From CAKUFA01 sp963618735 (GTDB taxonomy: Bacteria > Bacillota > Clostridia > Christensenellales > Aristaeellaceae), in assembly GCA_963618735.1 (NCBI GenBank), contig CAVEUM010000001.1:62001-126000 (forward strand): a stretch of DNA of 64,000 bases. The letters are read 5' to 3'. The notes beneath the pieces were generated by a model, which was given only the letters and a program-made list of their open reading frames with translations, was not told the DNA's origin and did no database searches. Made by a program: the position numbers and the translations under genes. Each line of letters starts with the position of its first letter. Position 1 is the first letter of the stretch. Below are positions 31,846-40,761 of the stretch, in pieces.

Positions 31846-33141
31846 TTACCGCCGCAGACCTTTGGGATAGTGGTTCTTCATCTGTCCATCGGAGCATTTT
31901 CCCCATCCGAGGCAAAGCCCTTCATACTCGGCGAGCACCCAACCTTTGGGCGCTTGCGGAAGGTCGAGGGCTTCACCCTTGAGGTAACATCTGGCTTCCT
32001 CAGCGGCGAGGGGCACGTGCGGAAAGGAAGGAACGGCGGATGCGACAGCCCAGGCGTGGTCCGGCATGAAAAGCTTGCCGCGCACGCTGCCAAGATGCAG
32101 GCCGCAGCGCAGCACCTTCAAGCCACGCACGTCAGGGCAATCGGGCATGGAAACCAGCGTTTCACCCAGCAGATGCGTCGGCATGGGAGCGTCCTTTCCT
32201 GCAAAGGCACGGTAAGCCTGCAATTGCTCTTTGGTTGGCTTGGACAGACTGCTGTCCGCAGGCAGGCAGGCCACGCCAATACCCTGGCGGCGGAGCAGTG
32301 CCACAAAGTGACCTTCGCCCTGCATCCTGTGGGGATAGCAGGTCAGCATGCCAGACGATCCATCGGCACCGGGCAAATGAAAGGGCTCAAGAGAAAAATC
32401 CGGATGATCCGCGAGGAAAGCAGCGATAACGTCTTCATTTTCCATGGGATTCAAGGTGCAGGTGGAGTAGACCATGCGTCCGCCCATGCGAACCATTCCG
32501 GCGGCGGCATCGAGAATTTCAGTCTGGCGCTTCGCGCAACCGGCAGCATTTTCCGGAGACCATTCATCCCTCGTTTCGGGATGGCGGCGGAACATGCCTT
32601 CGCCAGAGCAGGGGGCATCGACCTGAATGGCATCGAAGCCTTCGCTCCAGCGCTTTGCCAATTGATCGGGCATGGCGGATATGACAACGGCATTGGTAAT
32701 GCCCATGCGCTCTATATTGCGGGAAAGAATCAGGGCACGCTTGGGCACGGGCTCATTGCATATAAGCAGCCCTTGACCATGCAGGGCGGCGCCAAGCTGG
32801 GTGCTCTTTCCGCCAGGGGCAGCGCACAAGTCCAGAATCGTTTCGCCTGGCTGAGCATTCAGCACAGCGGCAGGCAGCATGGCACTTGGCTCCTGCAGAT
32901 ACCAGGCACCTGCCTCATGCAGCGGCACGGCACCGGCATCGGACTCGGCAGAAAGGTAATAACCGTTTTCAGCCCAGGGAACGGGGCAGCCAAGACCGTT
33001 GGGGGAAGCAGCGGCGGGCTTCAACGGATTCAGGCGAATACCACGCTGGCTGGGTTCCTCCAGCGCGCGCAAAAAAGCAGGCAGCTCGTTACCAAGCTGC
33101 CCAGCCATTCGGTTCAGAAATGCTTCGGGCCAATCGTACAT
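31846..33141 (-). CDS. 16S rRNA (cytosine-C5)-methyltransferase, RsmF/NSUN family
   Basis: A 431-residue SAM-dependent RNA m5C methyltransferase. Motifs are LDLCAAPGGKSTQLG (SAM binding), the catalytic VDAPCSGEGMFRR and the second cysteine in YSTCTLNPMENE. The C-terminal 130 residues form the RsmF-type PUA-like part. It probably modifies 16S rRNA. Two in-frame ATGs (33150, 33141) follow GGAGG; the second, MYDWPEAF, has more normal spacing, but either may be used. It is last in the minus-strand unit with the unknown membrane protein and cdaR/cdaA. Confidence 0.9.
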   Translation of the reverse strand: MYDWPEAFLNRMAGQLGNELPAFLRALEEPSQRGIRLNPLKPAAASPNGLGCPVPWAENGYYLSAESDAGAVPLHEAGAWYLQEPSAMLPAAVLNAQPGETILDLCAAPGGKSTQLGAALHGQGLLICNEPVPKRALILSRNIERMGITNAVVISAMPDQLAKRWSEGFDAIQVDAPCSGEGMFRRHPETRDEWSPENAAGCAKRQTEILDAAAGMVRMGGRMVYSTCTLNPMENEDVIAAFLADHPDFSLEPFHLPGADGSSGMLTCYPHRMQGEGHFVALLRRQGIGVACLPADSSLSKPTKEQLQAYRAFAGKDAPMPTHLLGETLVSMPDCPDVRGLKVLRCGLHLGSVRGKLFMPDHAWAVASAVPSFPHVPLAAEEARCYLKGEALDLPQAPKGWVLAEYEGLCLGWGKCSDGQMKNHYPKGLRR

Positions 33142-33162
33142 GCTTATCATGCCCTCCGAGTG

Positions 33163-33975
33163 TTATTGTTCCTGCTTGCGATGCTTGCCTTCCGGGTTTT
33201 TCCAGGCAGGGGGATACACGGGCGCATGATAGGCTGCGTCCTTATCCACTGCAGGTTTTGCAGGCTGATAGCGCAACTGAAGCTCATCATCGTCATCTGA
33301 TTGCCAGATTGTCTTGGGAAGCTCGGCTACACGTCTCAGCATCTTGCGGGAACGGCGTGTGTCTTCTGGAATTTCTACAGCGTCACGGCTGATGGGTTCA
33401 GGGGGAACCTCCTCTGCCGCAGAAAAAACGGACGCGCGGCGTGCCTGCGGGTAATCTTCCAACCCGACGGGTGCGGCGGCGGCATAGCTGTCCCTGCGAT
33501 ACTGGGTATGAGACATGTTGGCTACCGTCGGCGCCGGCTCTGTGTAGGCGGGATAGGGCGTCTGGTCAAAGTCATTCATGCCGTCAGAAGCATCCTCGTG
33601 CCAGTCATCGGTGTCAATGACCTCGGTGTTGCCGTCTGCATAGACCAATTGTCGCTGCACCTGCGGGGGAACTCGCTTCTGACGCGGGCGGGAAGGACGA
33701 TCCTGTACAAGCTCATCCTCATCCGTATGATGATGACGGAGTCTGCGGAAGAAGGAGGCCCACACTGTGAGCGGACGCCAACGGAAAAGATGAATTACAA
33801 TGTCCGTTATGGTGCCGACAATGCACAGTATAACCACGATTTTCACCCAATGAGCACCAATCCACGTCAGCAAACTATTGCCGTCTGATGAGGTGAACAG
33901 ATTCCATATGCTGGATACAGCACTGCGAACCCAGCTTAGCATCATGCTGAAAACCGTGTTGGCAAAACTGCCCAT
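33163..33975 (-). CDS. Unknown membrane protein linked to cdaA-cdaR
   Basis: A 270-residue protein I cannot assign. Residues 1-40 are amphipathic, a membrane helix covers about 43-63 (KIVVILCIVGTITDIVIHLF), and the juxtamembrane RWRPLTVWASFFRRLR looks conserved-like. The remaining 190 residues are charged, low-complexity and probably disordered, rich in D/E, P, A and R, with tyrosines. It sits 39 bases after cdaR and 21 bases before the rRNA methyltransferase gene, all on the minus strand. Position suggests a link to c-di-AMP synthesis or its regulation, but nothing in the sequence proves it. Confidence 0.6.
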   Translation of the reverse strand: MGSFANTVFSMMLSWVRSAVSSIWNLFTSSDGNSLLTWIGAHWVKIVVILCIVGTITDIVIHLFRWRPLTVWASFFRRLRHHHTDEDELVQDRPSRPRQKRVPPQVQRQLVYADGNTEVIDTDDWHEDASDGMNDFDQTPYPAYTEPAPTVANMSHTQYRRDSYAAAAPVGLEDYPQARRASVFSAAEEVPPEPISRDAVEIPEDTRRSRKMLRRVAELPKTIWQSDDDDELQLRYQPAKPAVDKDAAYHAPVYPPAWKNPEGKHRKQEQ

Positions 33976-34014
33976 AGACGTTCCTCCTTTCCACAGTGAA
34001 TTTTCTTTGGATGA

Positions 34015-35361
34015 TTATCGATCCGTGAGCGTAACCGTGATGGTTGCGGGAGTCACTTCCGTGGTGCACTTGTTGTCGTCATCCCCTGTCAGTTTGCAGG
34101 TGATCGGCAGTTCGTATGTACCGGCGGTCAGGCCGCTTGCGTCACAGGTGAGGGTGACATTGCTGCTCCAAATGGATTCAACCACCAGCTGGGGTCCCGT
34201 AATGGTGACGCTGGCCTGTCTGGAACTCATGGCGCCGTTCAAGCCGTTGCCAACATTGGTCAGGGTTACGCGGACATTTTCAATGGTGCGGCTGCGGGTG
34301 ACGGTACCGATTTCCACAGATACAGTCACCGTGTCGTTGCTGATGTAGGCCATTTCACCGGTCTTTTTCACCTTCAGCTGCTGGGTGAAGGACTCGGTTT
34401 TGCCGCTGACGCTTACCTGACCATCAGGGTAAAGGGTATCGACCAATTCAAGACTGCTGGAGCTGCCGGCAACAGTGATGACGGACGGCGTGATGGTGAC
34501 AGACTTGACTTCATAGCCCTCAGCGGGTTCACCGGAGATGATTCCTGTAGCAGAAAGGGATACGGTGCGCTTGGGATATAGCTCCTGCTCCACAATCACG
34601 GTGTCTACAAGAACGGATTCACTGGTGATTTCCAGCAGGCTGCTTTCCACGGGGTCACCGTTGGAATCCAGCAAGGAAAAGGAAGAAGCGGTGGTACGGA
34701 TGATGCCCTCCCGAGCAGGCAGAGCAGACAGATCAAGGATTGCCTCCGCACGCACGATCTGATCCACCAGAGATTTCGGACCGGAAACGGTCACCATAGG
34801 CGGGTCAAGATTGGCGGTCGGAGCATAGTAGCCGTCTGGTGCGGTGCCTGTTACCTCAAGGGTTACGGGAATACGGAAGCGAGTCACGTATTCTTCTACA
34901 GTGACCTCAACGCTTTCCGGGTAGACCTCGGTTACGTTGCCATAAGTGGTGGAATTGGTGGTGCTGATGCGCACCGTCTGCGTGCCGGTTTCGCGGATGC
35001 GGCTCAGGTCAACCTTGGCGTTGTAGTTGCTGCCGGTGGCAGACTGATACTGCATTTGCGGAACGTCAACCTTCAACTGGACGTTGGAAAGTGCGTCCGT
35101 CAGGTCAGAAGTAACAATCAGGCCATTGCGCTTCAGCGTGTCAGCACCGGAAACTGTAACGGAAACATCGGTGAAGAGTTTCTCACGGGTAAGGGTCGGA
35201 TCTTGCGTAATGAGGCCTGCCCATAGCGCGATGGCGATCACCAACGCCAGAAGCTTAAAGCCCCAGTTTTTCATGATGACATGGCCGATGTGGCGAAACA
35301 CTTCCGACACGGTCACGCGATCCTGGGCTTCGTTCTTATTAGAAGGCGTCTGCTGACTCAT
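34015..35361 (-). CDS. cdaR: YbbR-domain protein, regulator of diadenylate cyclase (CdaR-like)
   Basis: A 448-residue protein with a cytoplasmic N-terminus, one membrane helix (NWGFKLLALVIAIALWAGL, about 35-52) and a long extracytoplasmic part built of several YbbR repeats (for example RIPVTLEVTGTAPDGYYAPT, PKRTVSLSATGIISGEPAEGY). In Bacillus and Listeria CdaR binds and modulates the membrane cyclase CdaA. The gene overlaps cdaA by 4 bases, supporting the same role. The start ATG at 35361 lies inside the end of cdaA. Confidence 0.92.
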   Translation of the reverse strand: MSQQTPSNKNEAQDRVTVSEVFRHIGHVIMKNWGFKLLALVIAIALWAGLITQDPTLTREKLFTDVSVTVSGADTLKRNGLIVTSDLTDALSNVQLKVDVPQMQYQSATGSNYNAKVDLSRIRETGTQTVRISTTNSTTYGNVTEVYPESVEVTVEEYVTRFRIPVTLEVTGTAPDGYYAPTANLDPPMVTVSGPKSLVDQIVRAEAILDLSALPAREGIIRTTASSFSLLDSNGDPVESSLLEITSESVLVDTVIVEQELYPKRTVSLSATGIISGEPAEGYEVKSVTITPSVITVAGSSSSLELVDTLYPDGQVSVSGKTESFTQQLKVKKTGEMAYISNDTVTVSVEIGTVTRSRTIENVRVTLTNVGNGLNGAMSSRQASVTITGPQLVVESIWSSNVTLTCDASGLTAGTYELPITCKLTGDDDNKCTTEVTPATITVTLTDR

Positions 35362-36215
35362 TTGGAAGCCTCCTTTTTGCCGAACAGCTTCACGCGGCTC
35401 ATCAGGCTGCGGAGATCGTGCTTCGGCTGGGCGTACATGCCCTCAAGAATTTCACGCAGGGAATTAGCATCCAGATGGCGGGTCAGTTTGCCGCCCTTTG
35501 CCATGGAAATAATGCCCGTTTCCTCGGAAACGATCAGCACAGTGGCGTCTGTGGTTTCGCTGACGCCGATGGCGGCGCGGTGACGGGTGCCGAGGTCACG
35601 GCTGACGCCGCGGCCATCTGTCAGGGGCAGGATGCAGGCAGCGGCGATGACACGGGTACCGCGGATGACCACAGCACCGTCATGCAGGGGCGTATTGGGC
35701 TCGAAAATGTTTTCCAGCAAGGGGGCGGAAATACGCGCATCAACAGCGGTGCCGGTTTCGCTGATATCCTTCAGGCCTGTTTTCTGCTCAAATACGATCA
35801 GCACACCAACACGGCGGCGGCTCAGATCCATTAGACACTGGATGATTTCATCCACAATGCGTCTGCGGTCGTCCCCTTCGTTGTCCCGATGCTCAAAAAG
35901 GGCGCCGCGGCCGATTTGTTCAAGTGCCTTGCGCAACTCAGGCTGGAAAAGTATCACCAGCACCAAAGCACCATTGTTGATAACGCTTGTGAGCAACCAG
36001 TTCAGGGCGGTGAGTCCCAATAGCTGACTGCACCAGGTGGCCAGCAGAAGCAGCACCAGGCCTTTCAGCACAGCACTGCCGCGAGTTTGACGGGTGAGCA
36101 TCAGCAGCTCATAGATAATGACTGCCACCACCAGGATGTCGAGAATATCAGTCAGACTCGGCCGATGAAACACGTTCCATAGCGTGGTTTGGATCGTATT
36201 CCAGAATGAAGTCAC
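35358..36215 (-). CDS. cdaA: Diadenylate cyclase CdaA
   Basis: A 285-residue enzyme that condenses two ATP to c-di-AMP, a messenger controlling potassium, osmolyte and wall homeostasis. Three N-terminal membrane helices are followed by a DAC domain with the catalytic HDGAVVIRG and GTRHRAAIGVSE motifs. The frame starts with a GTG at 36230, but GGGGAGAGG is placed for the GTG at 36215 (VTSFWNTIQ), so I use that. It is first in the cdaA-cdaR-unknown-methyltransferase unit. The usual downstream glmM is not here. Confidence 0.95.
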   Translation of the reverse strand: MTSFWNTIQTTLWNVFHRPSLTDILDILVVAVIIYELLMLTRQTRGSAVLKGLVLLLLATWCSQLLGLTALNWLLTSVINNGALVLVILFQPELRKALEQIGRGALFEHRDNEGDDRRRIVDEIIQCLMDLSRRRVGVLIVFEQKTGLKDISETGTAVDARISAPLLENIFEPNTPLHDGAVVIRGTRVIAAACILPLTDGRGVSRDLGTRHRAAIGVSETTDATVLIVSEETGIISMAKGGKLTRHLDANSLREILEGMYAQPKHDLRSLMSRVKLFGKKEASK

Positions 36216-36350
36216 GCGGCCTCTCCCCACTTTCTTGTGCCTAGTGCACGGTTCCTGATCGATTCGGCTGAAGGTCTTTCAGCACCGTAATACAACGACT
36301 GATGAAAGAAAAAACTTGCGGCGTTACAAAAAATTCATATTTGAAGGGGA

Positions 36351-37784
36351 TTAAACGCTGAGCTCCTGCTTTTCGCCCAGAAGCTCTTTGTTGCTTTCCA
36401 GCAGGGGCGTGATGCAGGCGGCCAGAAATTCATCCACTTGCTCGGCACTGCGTCCCGTAAAGTGCTCAGGCTGAAGAATGGCTTCGATTTCCGCTTTGGT
36501 GACCATGAAGGCAGGATCCGCGGCAATGCGATCCACCAGGTCGTTTTTGCCGCCTTCTTCCTTGACCACGCGGGCAGCGGCCTGTGAATGCACACGGAGC
36601 TTTTCATGCAGCACCTGACGGTCACCGCCTTTTTTCACGGCGTCCATCATAATGTTCTCAGTGGCCATAAAGGGAAGCTCATTCATCACACGGGCACGAA
36701 TGACCTTGTCATACACAACCAGACCATCGCACACGTTCATCATGATGTTCAGGATGGCGTCCACACCGAGGAACGCTTCAGCAACGGAGATGCGCTTGTT
36801 GGCACTGTCATCCAGCGTGCGCTCGAAAAACTGCACGCCTGTGGTGATGGCGGGATTCAGCACGTCCACCATGACGTAACGCGCCAGAGAATCGATACGC
36901 TCACACCGCATGGGGTTGCGCTTGTAGGGCATGGCAGAGGAACCAATCTGACTCTTGCCGAAGGGCTCTTCCATTTCCTTAAAGCTGGCCAGAAGACGCA
37001 TATCATAGGCAAACTTGCTGGCAGACTGTGCAATGCCGGACAGGCAGGACAGCACCTGGTAATCCACCTTGCGGGAATAGGTCTGACCGGAAACAGGCAC
37101 CACCCTGTCAAAGCCCATGGCCTGCGCAATGTCGTTTTCCACCGCGGCGATTTTCGTGCTGTTACCGCCGAAAAGCTCCATAAAGCTGGCCTGCGTGCCT
37201 GTGGTACCCTTGCTGCCCAGCAGCGCCAGGGTGGACAGGCGATGCTCGATTTCGCCGTAGTCCATGTAGAGCTCGTTCAGCCACAGAGCAGCACGCTTAC
37301 CGACTGTGGTCAGCTGAGCAGGCTGCAGATGCGTGTACGCCAGGCAAGGCAGGGACTTGTACTTTTCTGCAAAGTCTGCCAGCAGGCGCATCACATTCAG
37401 CAGCTTGCGGCGCACGATTTGAAGTCCCTCACGCATGATGATGACATCCGTATTGTCACCCACGTAGCAGGACGTTGCGCCCAAGTGGATAATGCCTGCT
37501 GCCTTGGGGCATTGCAAACCATAAGCGTATACATGGCTCATGACATCGTGACGGCATTCTTTTTCACGACGCTGGGCATCTTCATAGTTGATGTCATCCT
37601 GATGAGCTTCCAGTTCAGCAATCTGCTCGTCAGTAATGTCCAGCCCCTGTTTCTTTTCGGCCTTGGCCAGGGCAATCCACAGCTTCCGCCAGGTGCGGAA
37701 CTTGTTATCCTCTGAAAAAACGTATTGCATTTCAGCACTGGCATAACGGGTGGAAAAGGGGCTGATATAACGGTCGTGGGACAT
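36351..37784 (-). CDS. purB: Adenylosuccinate lyase
   Basis: A 477-residue fumarase-superfamily lyase that acts twice in purine synthesis (SAICAR and adenylosuccinate cleavage). The signature GSSAMPYKRNPMRCERI is intact, with GATSCYVGDNTD and the catalytic-loop histidine region AYTHLQPAQLTTVGKR. The start at 37784 (MSHDRYISPF) has GGAGG eight bases upstream. It is probably monocistronic from the promoter at 37877-37904. The 135-base gap to cdaA holds no clear terminator. Confidence 0.96.
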   Translation of the reverse strand: MSHDRYISPFSTRYASAEMQYVFSEDNKFRTWRKLWIALAKAEKKQGLDITDEQIAELEAHQDDINYEDAQRREKECRHDVMSHVYAYGLQCPKAAGIIHLGATSCYVGDNTDVIIMREGLQIVRRKLLNVMRLLADFAEKYKSLPCLAYTHLQPAQLTTVGKRAALWLNELYMDYGEIEHRLSTLALLGSKGTTGTQASFMELFGGNSTKIAAVENDIAQAMGFDRVVPVSGQTYSRKVDYQVLSCLSGIAQSASKFAYDMRLLASFKEMEEPFGKSQIGSSAMPYKRNPMRCERIDSLARYVMVDVLNPAITTGVQFFERTLDDSANKRISVAEAFLGVDAILNIMMNVCDGLVVYDKVIRARVMNELPFMATENIMMDAVKKGGDRQVLHEKLRVHSQAAARVVKEEGGKNDLVDRIAADPAFMVTKAEIEAILQPEHFTGRSAEQVDEFLAACITPLLESNKELLGEKQELSV

Positions 37785-37876
37785 AAATGAAACCTCCGAA
37801 ACAATGCGTATTTGAAGCGACACATCATGTCTACTTTGGCACGGACGTGTGCAGAAAAGAATATGCTCCAATTTCT

Positions 37877-37904
37877 ATTATAGTGAAGGAAAAGGATAAA
37901 TCAA
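37877..37904 (-). promoter_or_regulatory. purB promoter
   Basis: Minus-strand TTGATT (37904-37899), 16-base spacer and TATAAT (37882-37877). The transcript has a leader of about 85 bases in which I recognise no riboswitch. Confidence 0.65.
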
Positions 37905-37984
37905 GACCTGAAAGGGGGAGAAATGCAATTTTACGAGATGTTCACGAATATCGCCGAATTTCATTTTTCACCTTCGCTTTATAC

Positions 37985-38013
37985 TGGAAAAAATCCTGAA
38001 AATGTGGTATACT
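37985..38013 (+). promoter_or_regulatory. yerC/pcrA promoter
   Basis: TATACT (38008-38013) with a weak -35 TGGAAA (37985-37990) 17 bases before. It lies 53 bases ahead of the yerC-like ATG and is divergent from the purB promoter. Confidence 0.5.
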
Positions 38014-38066
38014 CTTATTAGCATGCGGTAAAGTGCGAAATTGTGCGATGAACGGGGGATACCAGG

Positions 38067-38375
38067 ATGTTTACGCCAAAGATTCAGAATGAGCAGACCG
38101 ATTTGCTGATGAAAGCAGTGCTGGAGCTCAAGGATGAAGAGGACGCGTATCGCTTTTTTGAAGATGTGTGTACCATTCCGGAGCTGAAGAGCATTGCCCA
38201 GCGGCTCAAAGTGGCGAGCATGCTTCGCAAGGAGATCACCTATCAGGCAATTGCGAAGGAAACGGGTGCTTCTTCCGCAACCATTAGTCGGGTCAACCGC
38301 GCATTGACCTATGGCGCTGATGGCTATCACCGTGTCCTGGACGCATTGGAAAAGGAAAACGAGTTGCCGGAGTGA
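38067..38375 (+). CDS. YerC/YecD family TrpR-like DNA-binding protein
   Basis: A 102-residue helical protein of the TrpR superfamily. The helix-turn-helix is YQAIAKETGASSATISRVNRAL (about residues 60-81), and the N-terminal part helps dimerise. Family members are linked to pcrA in Firmicutes, and the regulatory targets are not established. Here it precedes pcrA by 97 bases, as in Bacillus. The intergenic region has a small hairpin (CAAAC...GTTTG) and no obvious strong terminator, so they may be cotranscribed. Confidence 0.9.
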   Translation: MFTPKIQNEQTDLLMKAVLELKDEEDAYRFFEDVCTIPELKSIAQRLKVASMLRKEITYQAIAKETGASSATISRVNRALTYGADGYHRVLDALEKENELPE

Positions 38376-38472
38376 GCAACGATATATCGAGATCAAACAG
38401 GCGATGCATAAGCACCGTTTGTTTACCTGTATATAGATTGCCCTTTATGATATAGAAAAGGTAGGAAGAAAA

Positions 38473-40761
38473 ATGGATCTTTCGATGCTGAACACAGAGC
38501 AGCGGCTTGCAGCAGAAACACTGGAAGGACCTGTGCTCATTCTTGCAGGTGCAGGCAGCGGCAAAACCCGCGCCCTGACGTATCGCGTGGCAAACCTGAT
38601 GGATCATGGGGTGGCACCCTGGTCGATTCTGGCCCTGACCTTTACTAACAAGGCTGCAAAGGAAATGCGGGAGCGCATTGAAAAACTGGTGGGTGAGCAG
38701 GCGGAAGACGCATGGATTTCCACCTTCCACGCTACCTGCGCGCGGATCCTTCGGCGTGATATTGAAAAACTGGGCTATTCCCGTTCTTTTGTAATTTATG
38801 ATGACGATGACCAGGCTGTTACCATCAAAGAAATCTTTAAGCGCCTGAATGTGGATGAAAAGACGCTGCCGCACAAGGAAGTCCGTGCCTGCATTTCCGA
38901 TGCGAAGAACAAGCTGATGGGACCTGATGAGTGGTTCCAGCAGAGCGCACGGGACTATCGCAGCCAGATGATTCATGACGTATTCCTGGAGTATGAAACC
39001 CGCCTGAGGGCACAGAATGCACTGGATTTTGACGATCTGCTGCTGAAAACGCTGACCCTTCTGGCAGACCATCCGCCGGTACTGGAAAGCTATCGGAAGC
39101 GTTTCCGTTACGTTATGGTGGACGAGTATCAGGACACGAACTATGCGCAGTATCAGCTGGTGCGACTCTTGACGGCGGAAAGCCATAACCTGTGCGTTGT
39201 GGGCGATGATGACCAGTCTATTTATGGCTGGCGCGGCGCGGATATTCGAAACATTCTGGATTTTGAAAAGGATTATCCCGATGCGACGGTTATCAAGCTG
39301 GAGCAGAATTACCGTTCTACGGCGAACATCCTGGACGCCGCCAATCAGGTGATTGCCCACAATGCAGGCCGCAAGGAAAAAGCCCTGTGGACGGATGCCG
39401 GCGAGGGCGAGCCTATCAAGCTTTTCTGCGCGGGGGATGAACGTGAAGAAGCGGCCTGGGTGGCAGACCGTATCCGCCAGCTGTCCCGCCAGCATGAGCC
39501 TTACGGCAATATGGCGGTGCTGTATCGCACCAACGCGCAAAGCCGTGTGCTGGAAGAAATGCTTATGCGCTCCGGCATTCCCTATAAGGTTTTCGGCGGA
39601 CAAAAGTTCTATGACCGCCGGGAAGTTCGTGACATAATCGCCTATCTGCGTGTAATCGTCAACCCTGCGGATGACGTGAGCCTGCGCCGCATCATCAACG
39701 TGCCCAAGCGCTCCATTGGTGACAGCACGGTGCAGGAGCTGGTGCGCCATGCACGGGATAACGAGATGCCGCTGTTCAGCGCATTGACGGACATTCCTGA
39801 TAGCCTGTCTGCCCGCCCGAAGAAGTGCGTTGGGGATTTCATGATGCTCATGACCACCCTGATGGCACTGAAGGAATCCCTTCCCCTGAGCGAGTTTGTT
39901 CAGCAGATGGTGGAGTCCACGGGGCTGATGGCGCAGTATGAGCGCGAAAAGACCGATGACGCACTGGCACGCGTGGAGAATATTCAGGAATTCCTGGGCG
40001 CCGTGGAGGAGTTCGCTAAGGCGGCTCCGAAGGCTACGGTGGAGGATTACCTGGAGAACGTGGCGTTGGTAACCGATTTGGATCAGGCGGAGGATGAACG
40101 TGGCTACGTGACGCTGATGACGCTGCACTCTGCGAAGGGTCTGGAATTCCCGGATGTGTTTATCCCCGGCCTGGAGGAAGGCGTGTTCCCTTCCGGCCGC
40201 AGTCTTTCCAATGAAGAGAAAATCGAAGAGGAGCGCCGTTTGTGCTATGTGGGCATTACCCGTGCCCAGAAGCGGCTGTTCCTTTCCCGCGCCAGCCAGC
40301 GCATGCTGTATAACCAGGTCAACCATAATGCTCCCAGCCGTTTCCTGCAGGAAATTCCTGAACGGCTGCTGCAGGACGACTGGGCAGAGAAGAAGCAGGC
40401 AGCTTTCCGCAATGTGCCGCAGCCTACCCGCACGAGAACGGTCGGCAGCGGCTATGGCCTGAAATCTTCTCCTGATGTGACAAAGCTGGGTCAGCCGAAA
40501 TTGACGCTCCACGGCGAGTCGCTGAACATCCCTGGGGTCAGCAAAGGCTTTGCCCAGGTGCAGACGGCTGCGCCTAACGTGATGCAGAGCCTGTTCCGGA
40601 AGGGCGATCGTGTGATGCACCGCAAGTTTGGCGAGGGCAATGTGGTAGAGGTTCGCGGCAAGGGCGCCGATGCCCGCATTCTCATTGAATTTACGGCCTA
40701 TGGCGTGAAGGAATTCTCATTGTCCATTGCGCCCATTGTGAAATTGGGGGATGACGAATGA
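38473..40761 (+). CDS. pcrA: ATP-dependent DNA helicase PcrA (UvrD/Rep family)
   Basis: A 762-residue SF1A helicase: Walker A LAGAGSGKTRALTYRVA, motif Ia TFTNKAAKEMRERI, motif II VDEYQDTN, motif III VVGDDDQSIYGWRGAD, motif IV QNYRSTANIL, motif V TLMTLHSAKGLEFP and motif VI YVGITRAQKRLF. The C-terminus has the Tudor-like RNA-polymerase-interacting element (GDRVMHRKFGEGNVVEV). It works in nucleotide excision repair, replication and conflict resolution. The start has AGGAAG upstream. The stop overlaps ligA (ATGA). Confidence 0.97.
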   Translation: MDLSMLNTEQRLAAETLEGPVLILAGAGSGKTRALTYRVANLMDHGVAPWSILALTFTNKAAKEMRERIEKLVGEQAEDAWISTFHATCARILRRDIEKLGYSRSFVIYDDDDQAVTIKEIFKRLNVDEKTLPHKEVRACISDAKNKLMGPDEWFQQSARDYRSQMIHDVFLEYETRLRAQNALDFDDLLLKTLTLLADHPPVLESYRKRFRYVMVDEYQDTNYAQYQLVRLLTAESHNLCVVGDDDQSIYGWRGADIRNILDFEKDYPDATVIKLEQNYRSTANILDAANQVIAHNAGRKEKALWTDAGEGEPIKLFCAGDEREEAAWVADRIRQLSRQHEPYGNMAVLYRTNAQSRVLEEMLMRSGIPYKVFGGQKFYDRREVRDIIAYLRVIVNPADDVSLRRIINVPKRSIGDSTVQELVRHARDNEMPLFSALTDIPDSLSARPKKCVGDFMMLMTTLMALKESLPLSEFVQQMVESTGLMAQYEREKTDDALARVENIQEFLGAVEEFAKAAPKATVEDYLENVALVTDLDQAEDERGYVTLMTLHSAKGLEFPDVFIPGLEEGVFPSGRSLSNEEKIEEERRLCYVGITRAQKRLFLSRASQRMLYNQVNHNAPSRFLQEIPERLLQDDWAEKKQAAFRNVPQPTRTRTVGSGYGLKSSPDVTKLGQPKLTLHGESLNIPGVSKGFAQVQTAAPNVMQSLFRKGDRVMHRKFGEGNVVEVRGKGADARILIEFTAYGVKEFSLSIAPIVKLGDDE

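Noticed and set aside
36231..36350. Terminator between purB and cdaA
   Set aside because: Only short, weak pairings and A/T runs. It is not strong enough to call, and a cdaA promoter there is also not convincing.
38293..40620. 775-residue antisense frame opposite pcrA
   Set aside because: pcrA has every helicase motif in the other strand. The antisense product is His/Arg-rich with no family features.
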